A DNA stretch of 64,000 bases from Desulfocurvibacter africanus subsp. africanus DSM 2603 (GTDB lineage Bacteria; Desulfobacterota; Desulfovibrionia; Desulfovibrionales; Desulfovibrionaceae), in the NCBI RefSeq assembly GCF_000422545.1, contig NZ_AULZ01000001.1:310001-374000 (forward strand). The letters run 5' to 3'. The translations under genes were made by a program, and so were the position numbers. Below the pieces are notes generated by a model. It saw only the letters and a list, made by a program, of their open reading frames with translations, did not search any database and had not been told where the DNA came from. Shown in pieces: positions 1 through 8,107 of the stretch; the stretch's first letter is position 1, and the number at the start of each line of letters is the position of its first letter.

Positions 1-65
1 GCTGGTGAGGGGCGTTGCCCCTCTCCAGACCTCTCCCCACCAGGGGACAACGGCCCCCTGGACCC
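1..65 (-). repeat. Repeat family 1, copy 1
   Basis: GC-rich bipartite hairpin element, possibly cut by the window edge. On the minus strand it reads GGGTCCAGGG..CCCTGGTGGGGAGAGGTCTG then a second hairpin GAGGGG-CAAC-GCCCCTC. It lies inside the open frame of the upstream-strand methyltransferase. Confidence 0.8.
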
Positions 66-614
66 ACGATGTTCTCCCGGCTGCGCCGAGAGGATGGTCT
101 CGTTTGAAACAGTCGGATCTTCAAGCGTGGACGCGGCGGAAACGGCATTATCGTCAACGCTTGCACCGCCATGGAAAAGCGCGGCGAGCCGTCCCGCGTC
201 ATGCGGGGTCCGACCCGTGCCTGGAGCGTGATACGGCGGATTGCAGGCCACAAGATCGAAGGATTCCGGCTCCAGCCGAGCGGAACCTCCGCTCGCGGCG
301 AGCTTGTTACCCCCCTTGCGCATATCGCGCACATCGCCTTCGCGCACGTCCAGGCGCGTTTCCAGGCCGAGCCTTGCCGCGTTCTCCCGCGCGCAGGCGG
401 CCGATTCGGGATTCAGCTCCAGTCCCAAGGCGGAGCCTGCCGGATTGCGCAACAGCCAGCCCAGGGCAACCGGCCCGCAGCCCGTGCCCAGGTCAAGCAG
501 CCGCCCCGGCCCTTGCGGCAGGAAGCAGGCCAGCAGCAGCGCGTCCGCGCCGAAACGGAACCCCTTCTCCGGCTGGGCCAAGCCTCGCGGAAACAGCCTC
601 ACGGCATCATGCAT
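1..614 (-). CDS. tRNA1(Val) adenine-N6 methyltransferase-like protein, truncated at window edge
   Basis: Reading the minus strand from an ATG at 614 gives an open frame with no stop before base 1. Residues about 35-45 form a glycine-rich SAM-binding loop (LLDLGTGCGPVAL), followed by an acidic ELNPES strand and an NPPY catalytic motif near residue 125, the signature of N6-adenine methyltransferases of the TrmN6/YfiC family, which methylate A37 of tRNA1(Val). The N-terminal half is good family sequence. After about residue 160 the reading frame no longer resembles the family and enters a copy of repeat family 1 (bases 1-65), so the C-terminal half of the enzyme is missing here. This may be a broken gene or a rearranged end; the part outside the window cannot be judged. 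The substrate is inferred from the family. Confidence 0.7.
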   Translation of the reverse strand, partial: MHDAVRLFPRGLAQPEKGFRFGADALLLACFLPQGPGRLLDLGTGCGPVALGWLLRNPAGSALGLELNPESAACARENAARLGLETRLDVREGDVRDMRKGGNKLAASGGSARLEPESFDLVACNPPYHAPGTGRTPHDAGRLAALFHGGASVDDNAVSAASTLEDPTVSNETILSAQPGEHRGSRGPLSPGGERSGEGQRPSP

Positions 615-705
615 CGGTTTCCCATGATTTATAACGATCTGAACGCCTGCGGATCGTCCGCCCCAGATTTACAGCGCCTCCTGATGGCTTCCCCCCAGCT
701 CAAAA

Positions 706-773
706 CACGGGGTCCAGGGCGTCGTTACGCCCTGGTGGGGAGAGGTCTGGAGAGGGGCAACGCCCCTCTCCAG
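706..773 (+). repeat. Repeat family 1, copy 2
   Basis: Same element as copy 1: GGGGTCCAGGGCGTCGTTAC then CCCTGG (first hairpin), a GGGGAGAGGTCTGG linker, then GAGAGGGGCAACGCCCCTCTC (second hairpin; 20-base core). It sits between the DUF1015 gene end (802) and the methyltransferase start (614), both read from the minus strand. Confidence 0.85.
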
Positions 774-801
774 TATTCGCCTTAGCCTTTATCTTTCTTG
801 C

Positions 802-2043
802 TTACTGCCCGTGCAGATAGAAGACCAGCCCCGAGGGCACGCACGGCGGCACTGCCACGGAGCGCGCGGGCAAGGTCCGGCCGGCGCTGGCCATGGCGCG
901 CAGGTCGGCCAGGGGCGTGGGTCGCAATATGAAAGCGGCCTGGGCCTCGCCGCCGCGCACCAGACGCAGGGCCTCTTCGGGCGACAGGAAGTAGTCCAGG
1001 AAATGCCTGGCCAGCTCTTCGTCGCCCAGGCCCAGCACGCCGCGCAGGAAGCCTCGCTCCAGTACGTGCGCGGGGCAGCGGGCCAGGAGCGCGTCGGCCT
1101 CGGCGGTTTGGGGATTATCGGCGTGCGTGTCCGGGACAGGCTCTCGCGGAATGAGCAACCAGAGGGTCGTGGGCAGATAGAGCAGGAATGCGCCGTCGCC
1201 CGCCATGGCCAGGTCCTCGGGCATGGTCGCCGGCCGCACGTGGAAGCGCTCCTCGGCCTTGGTGAGCAGCGTTTCCCAGTCGAACTTGCGGAACCAGGTC
1301 AGCACGCGGTGCACGGGCGCGACATCGAGCCCGTCCGGCGAGCCGTCGGTCACGCAGCACAGGACGTAGTCCCAGGGTTTGCGATTGCCCGGCGTGCCTG
1401 GCCCCTGTTCGGCCCACAAGGCCAAAGCCGCAGCCAGGGTCGCGTGACCGCCGGCCACCAAAGCGGTGCCGCCCTTGACTACCGCTTGCGCGACAGGTTC
1501 CTCGACCTGGGGCACGCGCCATAGGACATGCCGCACGCCGTCGCCCTGCCGGCACTCCATAAGCGGCTCGTCATGGGCTATGTAAGTCGCAAATTCGTTC
1601 AGGCCCGAGTCAGTCTCCAGCAACCCCAGCACGGGCGCGAACTGGGCCTTGGCCGAGCGCATGCGCGCCAGGCGGTCATCCCGTTGGGACGGATGGACAT
1701 CCTCCAGGCGCAACAGCCCGCCCTCGGCCACGGACACGAGCGGCACGCCGCCGAGCAGGCTCCAGCGCGCCCGGCCATTGGGCAACTCGCTACGCAGCAG
1801 CAGAAAACCAGGCTCCATAGGCGTCAGGACATCTTCGCCCAGCCAGCGCCGCAGCGTCTCGGCGCTCGTGTCGGCTGTGCCCAACCGCTCCACGTGCACC
1901 ACGTTGCAGGGGCTTTTGGCCGCCAGGAGCGAGAGTTCGGGACCGTGGAGGTGCGGCCCGGCCGGTGCTGACGTCCATTCTGGCGGCAGGTCTGGCCTGG
2001 CCGGATTGTAGCGGTGTAGCGGGAGCGGGACGAACTCGGGCAT
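802..2043 (-). CDS. DUF1015 family protein
   Basis: 413-residue protein of the DUF1015 family, whose function is not established. Family features visible are the N-terminal LHRYNPAR segment, a central VAGGHATLAAAL stretch that matches the family's GHHRYETAL position but lacks the second histidine, and a later APVHRVL motif. The start chosen is the ATG at 2043, two bases after the murJ stop (2046-2048); there is no good ribosome binding site, so translation is probably coupled to murJ. A longer frame exists upstream but it lies entirely inside murJ. No membrane segment or signal peptide is seen. The murJ linkage may only reflect operon layout. Confidence 0.75.
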   Translation of the reverse strand: MPEFVPLPLHRYNPARPDLPPEWTSAPAGPHLHGPELSLLAAKSPCNVVHVERLGTADTSAETLRRWLGEDVLTPMEPGFLLLRSELPNGRARWSLLGGVPLVSVAEGGLLRLEDVHPSQRDDRLARMRSAKAQFAPVLGLLETDSGLNEFATYIAHDEPLMECRQGDGVRHVLWRVPQVEEPVAQAVVKGGTALVAGGHATLAAALALWAEQGPGTPGNRKPWDYVLCCVTDGSPDGLDVAPVHRVLTWFRKFDWETLLTKAEERFHVRPATMPEDLAMAGDGAFLLYLPTTLWLLIPREPVPDTHADNPQTAEADALLARCPAHVLERGFLRGVLGLGDEELARHFLDYFLSPEEALRLVRGGEAQAAFILRPTPLADLRAMASAGRTLPARSVAVPPCVPSGLVFYLHGQ

Positions 2044-2045
2044 GG

Positions 2046-3578
2046 CTACCGTCGTTTTCTGAGCAACCTTCCTGTAAGGGCGCCGCCAAGGAGCTTGGCC
2101 TCGGGGAACCCGGCCACGTACGACAGCCCTATGTATACGAGAGCCCAGAGCGGAATCAATGATAACGACCACTTTCCCCAGGCGGCGGTCCACCAGGCAG
2201 CCGCGCCCATGATTCCGGCCACGGCGCCGAAGGCGGCCATCCTGCGGAATACCTTGGGCGCGCGGCCCATGCGTCGCCGGAAGGCCCAGGACAGGAGCAG
2301 CGCGTTGGCCCAGCTCGCCGAGCTCACGCCAAGTGCCAGGCCCAGGTGGCCCAGCGGGCGCATGAGTGAAAAGCCCACGCCGATGTTCACGGCCACGCAC
2401 AGGGCCGCGATGATAACGGGCGTGCGCGTGTCTTCCATGGCGTAGAAGGCGGAGACCAGGGGCCGGGCGATGCTCGTGGCCGGAAGGCCCAGGCAGAAGG
2501 CCACGAGCGCCATGGACGTGGCGGACACGTCCGCCGGCGTGAAGGCTCCCCGGCCGAAGAGCAGGTCGATGACCGGCTCGCTCAGGGCAACCAGTCCAAC
2601 AGCCGAGGGGATGCTGATGAACAGGGTCAGCGCGAGGGTCATGTCCACGGTGCGCCGGTACTCGTCCGTCTCGCCCTTGGCCATCAGAGCCGACAAACTC
2701 GGCATGGCCGCCGTGGACAGGGCGAAGCCGAACACGCCCAGCGGGAATTCCACCAGCCGGTCCGCGTAATACAGGTAGGTCACGCTGCCCGAGGGCAGGA
2801 ACGAGGCCAGCATGGTGGAGAGGATGATGTTGACCTGGTAGACCGCCGCGCCGAACACCGTGGGCAGCATGAGCCGACCCACGCGGGACACGTAGGCGTC
2901 GCGCAACCGCATGGGGCCGATGATGCGGAAGCCGCGCGAACGCAGGAACGGGATCTGGAACAGTAGCTGGACCACGCCTGCCGCGAACACGCCCCAGGCC
3001 AGCCAGATCGCTACCTGCCCGCCCGTATAGTAGCCCGTCAACGCGGCGGTGATGAGCACGAGGTTGAGCAGCACCGGCGACAGGGCCGGCGACAGGAAGT
3101 GGCCCATGGAATTGAGCACGCCCATGGCCAGGGCCACGGCCGAAATGAACAGGACATATGGGAAGCAGATGCGCACGAGCCGCACGGTCAGCTCGAACTG
3201 CGCCGGGTCGTCGCTGAAGCCGGGCGCGATGAGCAGCGTCAGCGGCCGGGCCAGGGCCACGGCCAGGCCCGTGAGCACTGCCAGGATGAGCGCCTGCCAG
3301 ACAAAGGCCGAGCGGGCCATCTCGAAGGCGCGCTCCTGCCCCTGCTCCTGCCGCGCGCGGGCGAAGATGGGGATGAAGGCCATGGTCAGCGCACCCTCGC
3401 CGAACAGGCGACGCAGCAGGTTGGGCACACGGAAGGCCACGAAGAAAGCGTCGGAGATCGGGCCTGCGCCGAGCGCGAAGGCCACGACCATATCGCGCAC
3501 AAAGCCGGCGATGCGCGAGAGGAGCGTTGCGCCGCCCACGGTGGCGGCGTTGCGGGCGATGGATTTGGAGTGGGACAA
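2046..3578 (-). CDS. murJ: Lipid II flippase MurJ
   Basis: 510-residue MVF-family polytopic membrane protein, about 14 transmembrane segments, expected to flip lipid II across the inner membrane for peptidoglycan synthesis. The N-terminal LLSRIAGFVRDMVVA segment and the following FRVPNLLRRLFGEGALTMAF region (20 residues) are classic MurJ sequence. The start is probably a TTG at 3578, since no ATG or GTG lies between the upstream stop and residue 30. Its Shine-Dalgarno (GGAGG, ten bases upstream) is part of a family 3 repeat element (3589-3632). It is followed directly by the DUF1015 gene and preceded by mutM. Confidence 0.95.
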   Translation of the reverse strand: MSHSKSIARNAATVGGATLLSRIAGFVRDMVVAFALGAGPISDAFFVAFRVPNLLRRLFGEGALTMAFIPIFARARQEQGQERAFEMARSAFVWQALILAVLTGLAVALARPLTLLIAPGFSDDPAQFELTVRLVRICFPYVLFISAVALAMGVLNSMGHFLSPALSPVLLNLVLITAALTGYYTGGQVAIWLAWGVFAAGVVQLLFQIPFLRSRGFRIIGPMRLRDAYVSRVGRLMLPTVFGAAVYQVNIILSTMLASFLPSGSVTYLYYADRLVEFPLGVFGFALSTAAMPSLSALMAKGETDEYRRTVDMTLALTLFISIPSAVGLVALSEPVIDLLFGRGAFTPADVSATSMALVAFCLGLPATSIARPLVSAFYAMEDTRTPVIIAALCVAVNIGVGFSLMRPLGHLGLALGVSSASWANALLLSWAFRRRMGRAPKVFRRMAAFGAVAGIMGAAAWWTAAWGKWSLSLIPLWALVYIGLSYVAGFPEAKLLGGALTGRLLRKRR

Positions 3579-3588
3579 GGCTATGGAT

Positions 3589-3632
3589 GCCTCCGGCGGC
3601 CGGGGGAACGCGGTCCCCCCAAACCCCCCGTT
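3589..3632 (+). repeat. Repeat family 3, copy 1
   Basis: Reads GCCTCCGGCGGCC, then GGGGGAACGCGGTCCCCCC hairpin, then AAACCCCCCG. Related elements occur at 46545 and 55757. On the minus strand its GGAGGC provides the apparent ribosome binding site of murJ. Confidence 0.65.
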
Positions 3633-3726
3633 TCTATTTTGCGCTGGCGCGAGGGGCCAGTATTACGCAGGATCTTCAGGGACGATTCGGCCTAGCAGAG
3701 GCAAGGCGGGAAGGCAACGGCAGGGA

Positions 3727-4626
3727 CTATTTCTGGCACTTTGGACAGAACACACTCGTCCGCCCCGCCACGACCTCCGACTGCAACTTCCCCCCGCACT
3801 TCACGCACTTCTCCCCTGCCCTGCCGTAGACCAGGAAACGATTCTGGAACGCTCCCGCGTCTCCTAAAGCCGTGCGGTAGTCAGAGAAGGTCGAGCCGTT
3901 TTCGCTGATGGCCTGGCGCAGGACGGCCTGGAGTTCCTTGTGCAGGGTGCGCAGCTTGGCCTCGGGCACGTCGACAGCCTTGGTCCTGGGGTGGATGCCG
4001 GAGCGGAACAGGGATTCGTCGGCGTAAATGTTGCCTATGCCCGCGATGACCTCCTGGTCCAGCAGCAGGGCCTTCATGCCTGCCTTGCGGCCCTTGAACA
4101 ACGCCACGAAGTCCTTTTCTTCGATCTCCAGCGGCTCCGGTCCCAAGGCCGCGAAGAAGGGCATGGAGCGCAGCTCCTCGCTCGTCAGGGCCAGGCACCA
4201 ACCGAATTTGCGGATGTCGCGGAAGTGGACTTTCGCGCCGTTGTCGAGGGTGAACACGATATGCGTGTGCGCGTCGGGCTGTGCGCCTTCGGGCGGAAGC
4301 CAGACGCTGCCGGTCATCTTGAGGTGGAAGACAAGGTGCAGATCGGCGGGCGAGACCTTATCCGCGCCGGATTCAGCAGCGTTCTTGGGTCCGAGATCGA
4401 ACACTAGCAGCTTGGCCCTGCGCCAGACCTTTTCCACGCGCCGGCCGCGCACCAGGTCGGCAAAGGCCCGGCCTTTTTCGGAGGTCGTGGTCTTGCGGGT
4501 CGTGCCCGGCCCGGCGGACTGGCAGACCGCGCCGGAATAGCGCACCTCGACTTCGGCGATGACCCGGCCCTGGACATCCGGGGCCAGTCCGCGCGCGATG
4601 GTTTCGACTTCGGGCAACTCGGGCAC
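3727..4626 (-). CDS. mutM: Formamidopyrimidine-DNA glycosylase
   Basis: 299-residue Fpg/MutM enzyme that removes 8-oxoguanine and related lesions and nicks the DNA backbone by beta/delta elimination. The start is a GTG at 4626: the family needs PELPEVE directly after the initiator (Pro catalytic nucleophile, Glu3), and AAGGA lies about nine bases upstream. Other family marks are HLKMTGSVWLPP, FRDIRKFGW, the GIGNIYADE helix-two-turn-helix, and the C-terminal zinc finger CVKCGG..CPKCQ. It is longer than the usual 270 residues because of extra sequence near residues 33-50 and 75-90. A family 3 repeat separates it from murJ. Confidence 0.95.
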   Translation of the reverse strand: MPELPEVETIARGLAPDVQGRVIAEVEVRYSGAVCQSAGPGTTRKTTTSEKGRAFADLVRGRRVEKVWRRAKLLVFDLGPKNAAESGADKVSPADLHLVFHLKMTGSVWLPPEGAQPDAHTHIVFTLDNGAKVHFRDIRKFGWCLALTSEELRSMPFFAALGPEPLEIEEKDFVALFKGRKAGMKALLLDQEVIAGIGNIYADESLFRSGIHPRTKAVDVPEAKLRTLHKELQAVLRQAISENGSTFSDYRTALGDAGAFQNRFLVYGRAGEKCVKCGGKLQSEVVAGRTSVFCPKCQK

Positions 4627-4798
4627 GAATAGCTTTCCTTGAAAGGGATTACCTGCTGGCGTTCAAACCTTGAGTCGACGGAAAAGGCATAAGCCGTGTC
4701 GGGAAAGTCCGCAACGCCCGGCTTGCAGCCTGGTGGCCCCGGCTCGCAGTCGGTTGGAATTGAGCTTGGAAACCCCGGCAGGCTCCGCCACGGCGGCG

Positions 4799-4834
4799 CG
4801 GAACAAAAAGAGGGCCGGTGCGAACCGGCCCTGC
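4799..4834 (-). terminator. Rho-independent terminator of the cheD operon
   Basis: On the minus strand AGGGCCGG-TTCGCA-CCGGCCCT is followed by CTTTTTGTT. It lies downstream of the cheD gene ending at 5052. Confidence 0.8.
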
Positions 4835-4843
4835 GGCAAGAGA

Positions 4844-4975
4844 ATAGAGCATTTTGCTTTTGAAAATGCTCTGCAAGCCATGCGTCGGCATGGCTTGCCG
4901 CCGCGTAGGCGCAGGCGCAATTCACTTGCGCCGTCAACGCCGGAGCGGGCGTCTTAAAAGCAATCTGCTCTAGAA
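4844..4975 (+). repeat. Repeat family 2, copy A
   Basis: Multi-hairpin element of about 130 bp. In order: AGAGCATTTT..AAAATGCTCT (10-bp stem), GCAAGCCATGC-GTCG-GCATGGCTTGC (perfect 11-bp stem), GGCGCAA..TTGCGCC (7-bp stem), ACGCC..GGCGT, ending AAAAGCAATCTGCTCT. Copies occur at 43149 (interrupted) and 63886 (inverted, running off the window). Confidence 0.9.
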
Positions 4976-5051
4976 GCTGGAGAATGCGTCGAGGTGAATT
5001 CTGTCTAGACCGCGCCTGTGAACGCGGCATGCCGGGCGCGTGACACTTGCG

Positions 5052-5576
5052 TCACGGCCGGCAGGACTCGTCCCCGCCCTGGATTTCCGCGCCCAGCCGC
5101 TTCACGTACACGTCGCCCGCATGGCTCAGGAACAAGAGTTTGCGCCCGCGCCGACCGCCTACGTCCGCGGCCTTGATGCGCACCCTGCAGCGTTCGAGGG
5201 TCTCGAAGGCGACCTCCACGTTGCGCAGGCCCACGCCGGAACTCTGGTCCTGGTTGCCGCAGGAGCCGCCGAAAACCTTGGCTTCCAGCCCCTGCCGCCG
5301 CACGCCCTGTTTCTCCAGGCCGTCGAGCACCGTCAGGATGGCCGTGTCCACGTACTTGTAGGGCGTGCTGGCTGGATTGTCGCGAGGATAGTCCGCGGCG
5401 CGCGGAAGCAGTGCATGAAAAATTCCGCCGATACGGCGCACCGGGCAATGGAAGGTCACGGATACGCAGGAGCCGAGCACGGTCTGCACCGTCGTTGGCT
5501 CCAGGAACACCCCTCCGGCGGCGATCATGAGGTATACCAAATTCATTTCAGGCGTCTCGGCGGGCATCTGCCGCAT
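5052..5576 (-). CDS. cheD: Chemoreceptor glutamine deamidase CheD (copy 1)
   Basis: 174-residue CheD-family protein. These enzymes deamidate glutamines in chemoreceptors and can bind CheC. The catalytic cysteine lies in LGSCVSV and the histidine in FHALLP, and the KVFGGSCGN segment matches the third conserved block. The ATG at 5576 overlaps the TGA of the receiver gene (ATGA), so translation is coupled; internal ATGs at codons 4 and 11 are alternatives. It ends the four-gene operon 7473-5052, which also encodes a second, clearly different CheD. No chemoreceptor or CheA gene is next to it, so its substrate is unknown. Confidence 0.88.
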   Translation of the reverse strand: MRQMPAETPEMNLVYLMIAAGGVFLEPTTVQTVLGSCVSVTFHCPVRRIGGIFHALLPRAADYPRDNPASTPYKYVDTAILTVLDGLEKQGVRRQGLEAKVFGGSCGNQDQSSGVGLRNVEVAFETLERCRVRIKAADVGGRRGRKLLFLSHAGDVYVKRLGAEIQGGDESCRP

Positions 5577-6010
5577 CAGACCTCATCGCCAAAAGGCTTT
5601 ACAGGCAGGGCAGGTTCGTCCACCAGGCCGAAGGAGACGAGCATCTCCCTCAGGGTTTGCAGTTCCACGGGCTTCGTCAGATACAGATCGGAGCCGCTCT
5701 CGAACTGCGCGCGCAGCATGTTGCGCGGGTCGTCCAGGCTGGACAGCATGACCACCTTGACCGGCTCTGGCGCGCCGGCCTTGGCTTCCAGTTCCCTGAG
5801 CTTGGCCACAGCCATGTGGCCGTCCATCTTCGGCATCATGATGTCCATGACCACCAGGTTGTAGGGCGCGCCATCGAGCAGGGCCTTGCCGAACATCTTT
5901 ACCCCATCCCGCCCGTGCTCTGCCTCGTGGCACTCCCCAAAGCGGCCGAGATAGCTCTTGAGCAGATAGCGGGCCGAGGAGCTATCGTCGACGATGAGGA
6001 ACTTGTTCAT
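5576..6010 (-). CDS. CheY-like single-domain response regulator
   Basis: 144-residue stand-alone receiver. The acidic pair (VDDS, residues 8-9), phospho-acceptor aspartate in VVMDIMMPKMDG, the conserved Ser in MLSS and lysine in LTKP are all present, so it should be phosphorylatable. There is no output domain, so it probably acts by protein contact. GGGAGG lies just upstream of the ATG at 6010. It sits between the HDOD gene and cheD copy 1 and overlaps the latter. A short non-receiver tail of about 20 residues follows the fold. Confidence 0.9.
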   Translation of the reverse strand: MNKFLIVDDSSSARYLLKSYLGRFGECHEAEHGRDGVKMFGKALLDGAPYNLVVMDIMMPKMDGHMAVAKLRELEAKAGAPEPVKVVMLSSLDDPRNMLRAQFESGSDLYLTKPVELQTLREMLVSFGLVDEPALPVKPFGDEV

Positions 6011-6019
6011 CCTTCCTCC

Positions 6020-6904
6020 CTATCCGGCTGGACAAGCCAGGAAGCTCCTGGCCGCGGTGAATTCCAGGCTCACGTCGAGGATGATGCGCTCCAACTCGCC
6101 CTCGTCGAGCGCGAAGAGGCGCAGGGACTCAGTGGACAAACTGTAACCCATGGCGTCCGCGCCGGTGCCGGTGCCGCCCAGCATGGCTATGGCGTCACCC
6201 AGGTGCACGGCATGCACCAGGGGCTTGTCGGCCGGGAGCGCCTTTTCGGGATTGTGGTGCAGGGCGATGGCATTGCACAGGACGTCGGGCAGATTCCAGT
6301 GCTGGGCAAGGGCCAGGCCCACCTCGGCATGGTTGGTGCCGGTCAGTTCCCGCTCCACGGCCAGGAAGTCCCCGCCATTCTTCTGAAGCAGTCGAACCAG
6401 GTCCTGGCCATCCAGGAAATCCGAGAGTACGACCTTGCCCATGTCGTGGAGTATGCCTGCGGTAAAGGCAAGTTCAGGGCTGACGGGTTGTCGTGCGCGC
6501 TTGGAGACCTCGCGAGACGCCATGGCCGCGTGCAGGCAGTGCAGCCAAAACTCGCCTCGTTCGCCCACATAGCCCGGAAGCTCGCTGTCGAACACCTCGG
6601 GAGAACTGGCGGCGATGGCGATGCCCACGACCATCTTGTCGCCCAGGTAGGTCACGGCCCTGCCCAGGGAATCGACCTTGTGGCGCAAGCCCAGGGCCGG
6701 GGAGTTGGCCACCTTGAGCACGTTGGCCGTCAGGGCCGCATCGTGCTCCACGATGCGTGTGATGTCGCCCAGTCCATAATCTTCTTCTCCCACGAGCTGC
6801 ATGAGTCGCATGGCCGACTTGGACAAGGGACGCAGTTTGGTAATACGGGCGGAGATATCCTTGGACAGGGCTGTGTCGGCCTCATTAATCAAGCTTGGCA
6901 TCAT
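6020..6904 (-). CDS. HDOD domain protein
   Basis: 294-residue protein made of one HDOD domain (about residues 20-220) and a C-terminal tail. HDOD is an HD-related domain, usually without phosphodiesterase activity, found in signalling proteins. Visible landmarks are ITRIVEHDAALTANVLKVAN, the SLGRAVTYLG turn, and AGILHDMGKVVL, where an HD pair survives. The start is the ATG at 6904 (a second ATG follows at 6901), with GGAGG seven bases upstream; the longer TTG start at 6919 is less likely. It overlaps the stop of cheD copy 2. Its role in this operon is unknown. Confidence 0.85.
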   Translation of the reverse strand: MMPSLINEADTALSKDISARITKLRPLSKSAMRLMQLVGEEDYGLGDITRIVEHDAALTANVLKVANSPALGLRHKVDSLGRAVTYLGDKMVVGIAIAASSPEVFDSELPGYVGERGEFWLHCLHAAMASREVSKRARQPVSPELAFTAGILHDMGKVVLSDFLDGQDLVRLLQKNGGDFLAVERELTGTNHAEVGLALAQHWNLPDVLCNAIALHHNPEKALPADKPLVHAVHLGDAIAMLGGTGTGADAMGYSLSTESLRLFALDEGELERIILDVSLEFTAARSFLACPAG

Positions 6905-7473
6905 GGGCGCACCTCCCAACTTTCCCTGCCGGGCGATGTGATCAGCACGCAGCCCGTGGCGGCATCGACCTGCACACTGCGGCTGATGGTCCCGCCCACG
7001 TCTTCCATGAGAGTCGTGAATCGCCGTCTGGACAATTCCTTGCGCAAGGCGGCCACGTTCTTCTCGCCGATATTGAACAGGGATCCGGCCTTGAGCACGT
7101 TGGCTCCGCCAACCAGGCAGGCTGTAAGCCCCACCGGCAGGTCGTCCGCGAACTTGGCCATGGCGCGCATGAGCGCCTCGACGCCGGTGTTGACGAAGTA
7201 GCCGGGGAGTTCGATTGCCCGAGCCGGATTGATGGCCGAATCAGGCAGGGCGATGTGGACCATTCCGGCAAACGCGCGTTCGCGATGGTGCAGGATGAGC
7301 GCCACGCAGGAACCCAACGCCAAGGTGCGCAGGCTGCCGTTCTGCCTCGGTGTCACCCCGAACGCGCCCACTCCCAGGATAACGACTTCGCCCTGCACTC
7401 TCGGGCCGCTACCCACGGAGCCCGACGATGAACACTGACCGGCCGGATGGCCGTCAGTACGGATGCGGGGCAT
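6901..7473 (-). CDS. Chemoreceptor glutamine deamidase CheD (copy 2)
   Basis: 190-residue second CheD-family protein, first gene of the operon. The cysteine block is LGSCVAL, the histidine is in MVHIALPDS, and CLVGGANVL matches the third conserved block. The start is the ATG at 7473, with GAGGGA about 12 bases upstream; the longer frame to 7551 lacks a ribosome binding site. It differs strongly from copy 1, so this is not a recent tandem duplication. The two probably act on different receptors or partners. The stop overlaps the start of the HDOD gene. Confidence 0.88.
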   Translation of the reverse strand: MPRIRTDGHPAGQCSSSGSVGSGPRVQGEVVILGVGAFGVTPRQNGSLRTLALGSCVALILHHRERAFAGMVHIALPDSAINPARAIELPGYFVNTGVEALMRAMAKFADDLPVGLTACLVGGANVLKAGSLFNIGEKNVAALRKELSRRRFTTLMEDVGGTISRSVQVDAATGCVLITSPGRESWEVRP

Positions 7474-7623
7474 AGTGTACTTGTTCCCTCGATATTGGCT
7501 ACTGATGAATACAGATGAATGCTGTAGAAGCTCCGTACACAATTCCAGCACGGAATTCCATGGGCATTATTGCGTCGAGGCGGACGCCATGACGCGGAGG
7601 TAAGCGCAAACGACGTGTTGGAG

Positions 7624-7755
7624 CTAGAGCATTCTATCCCGCTGTTCAGAATCAGGACCTTGCAAATCCTCTTCCTCGGCGCGGGTCAGGGAGAGCACAA
7701 GCCAGATGGCTGCCGTGAGCAAGACCGGGATGATAACATGGATAAACGCCTGCAT
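7624..7755 (-). CDS. Small single-pass membrane protein (43 aa)
   Basis: Short frame from an ATG at 7755 to a TAG at 7624, with a strong GGGAGGGG ribosome binding site eight bases upstream. The product has a hydrophobic helix at residues 4-23 (FIHVIIPVLLTAAIWLVLSL) followed by an acidic, charged tail (EEED..DSEQRDR). A possible minus-strand promoter, TTGCTC (7843-7848) and TATGTA (7821-7826), lies upstream. I do not recognise the family. It stands alone between the ech terminator and the cheD operon. Confidence 0.5.
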   Translation of the reverse strand: MQAFIHVIIPVLLTAAIWLVLSLTRAEEEDLQGPDSEQRDRML

Positions 7756-7963
7756 TCTGGCCCCTCCCTTGGCAACATGCCTTTCGTCCTCTCCCACGCG
7801 GGATTCCCAAACCTATTGGGTACATAGCACAAGTACCGCTTCGAGCAAGCTTTTTTATCGAATTGCATGCTTTTATTTCCACCCGCCGCGGAACACATAC
7901 CAGCCTGTCGATAATCGGGCTGCGTAGGCCGTCGAAGCCTGTCGGAGAAAAGACTTCGTCTCA

Positions 7964-8002
7964 GGAAAAATGAAAAGGCCGGCGGAGGACTCCACCGGCC
8001 TG
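7964..8002 (-). terminator. Terminator of the ech operon
   Basis: On the minus strand AGGCCGGTGGA-GTCC-TCCGCCGGCCT is followed by TTTCATTTTT, about 105 bases past the echF stop. Confidence 0.85.
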
Positions 8003-8107
8003 GAATTCAGGCTGAATAGGGGCTCGCTTTGAGCTGGACCGGGCGCAGGCTTTCCGAGAAGCGGACTCGCCCCTTGGCCAAAACTGGGCCGGGACTGCGC
8101 GGCAAAC

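Noticed and set aside
5-785. Plus-strand open frames over the methyltransferase region
   Set aside because: They are out of phase with the clear SAM and NPPY motifs on the minus strand and have no family similarity.
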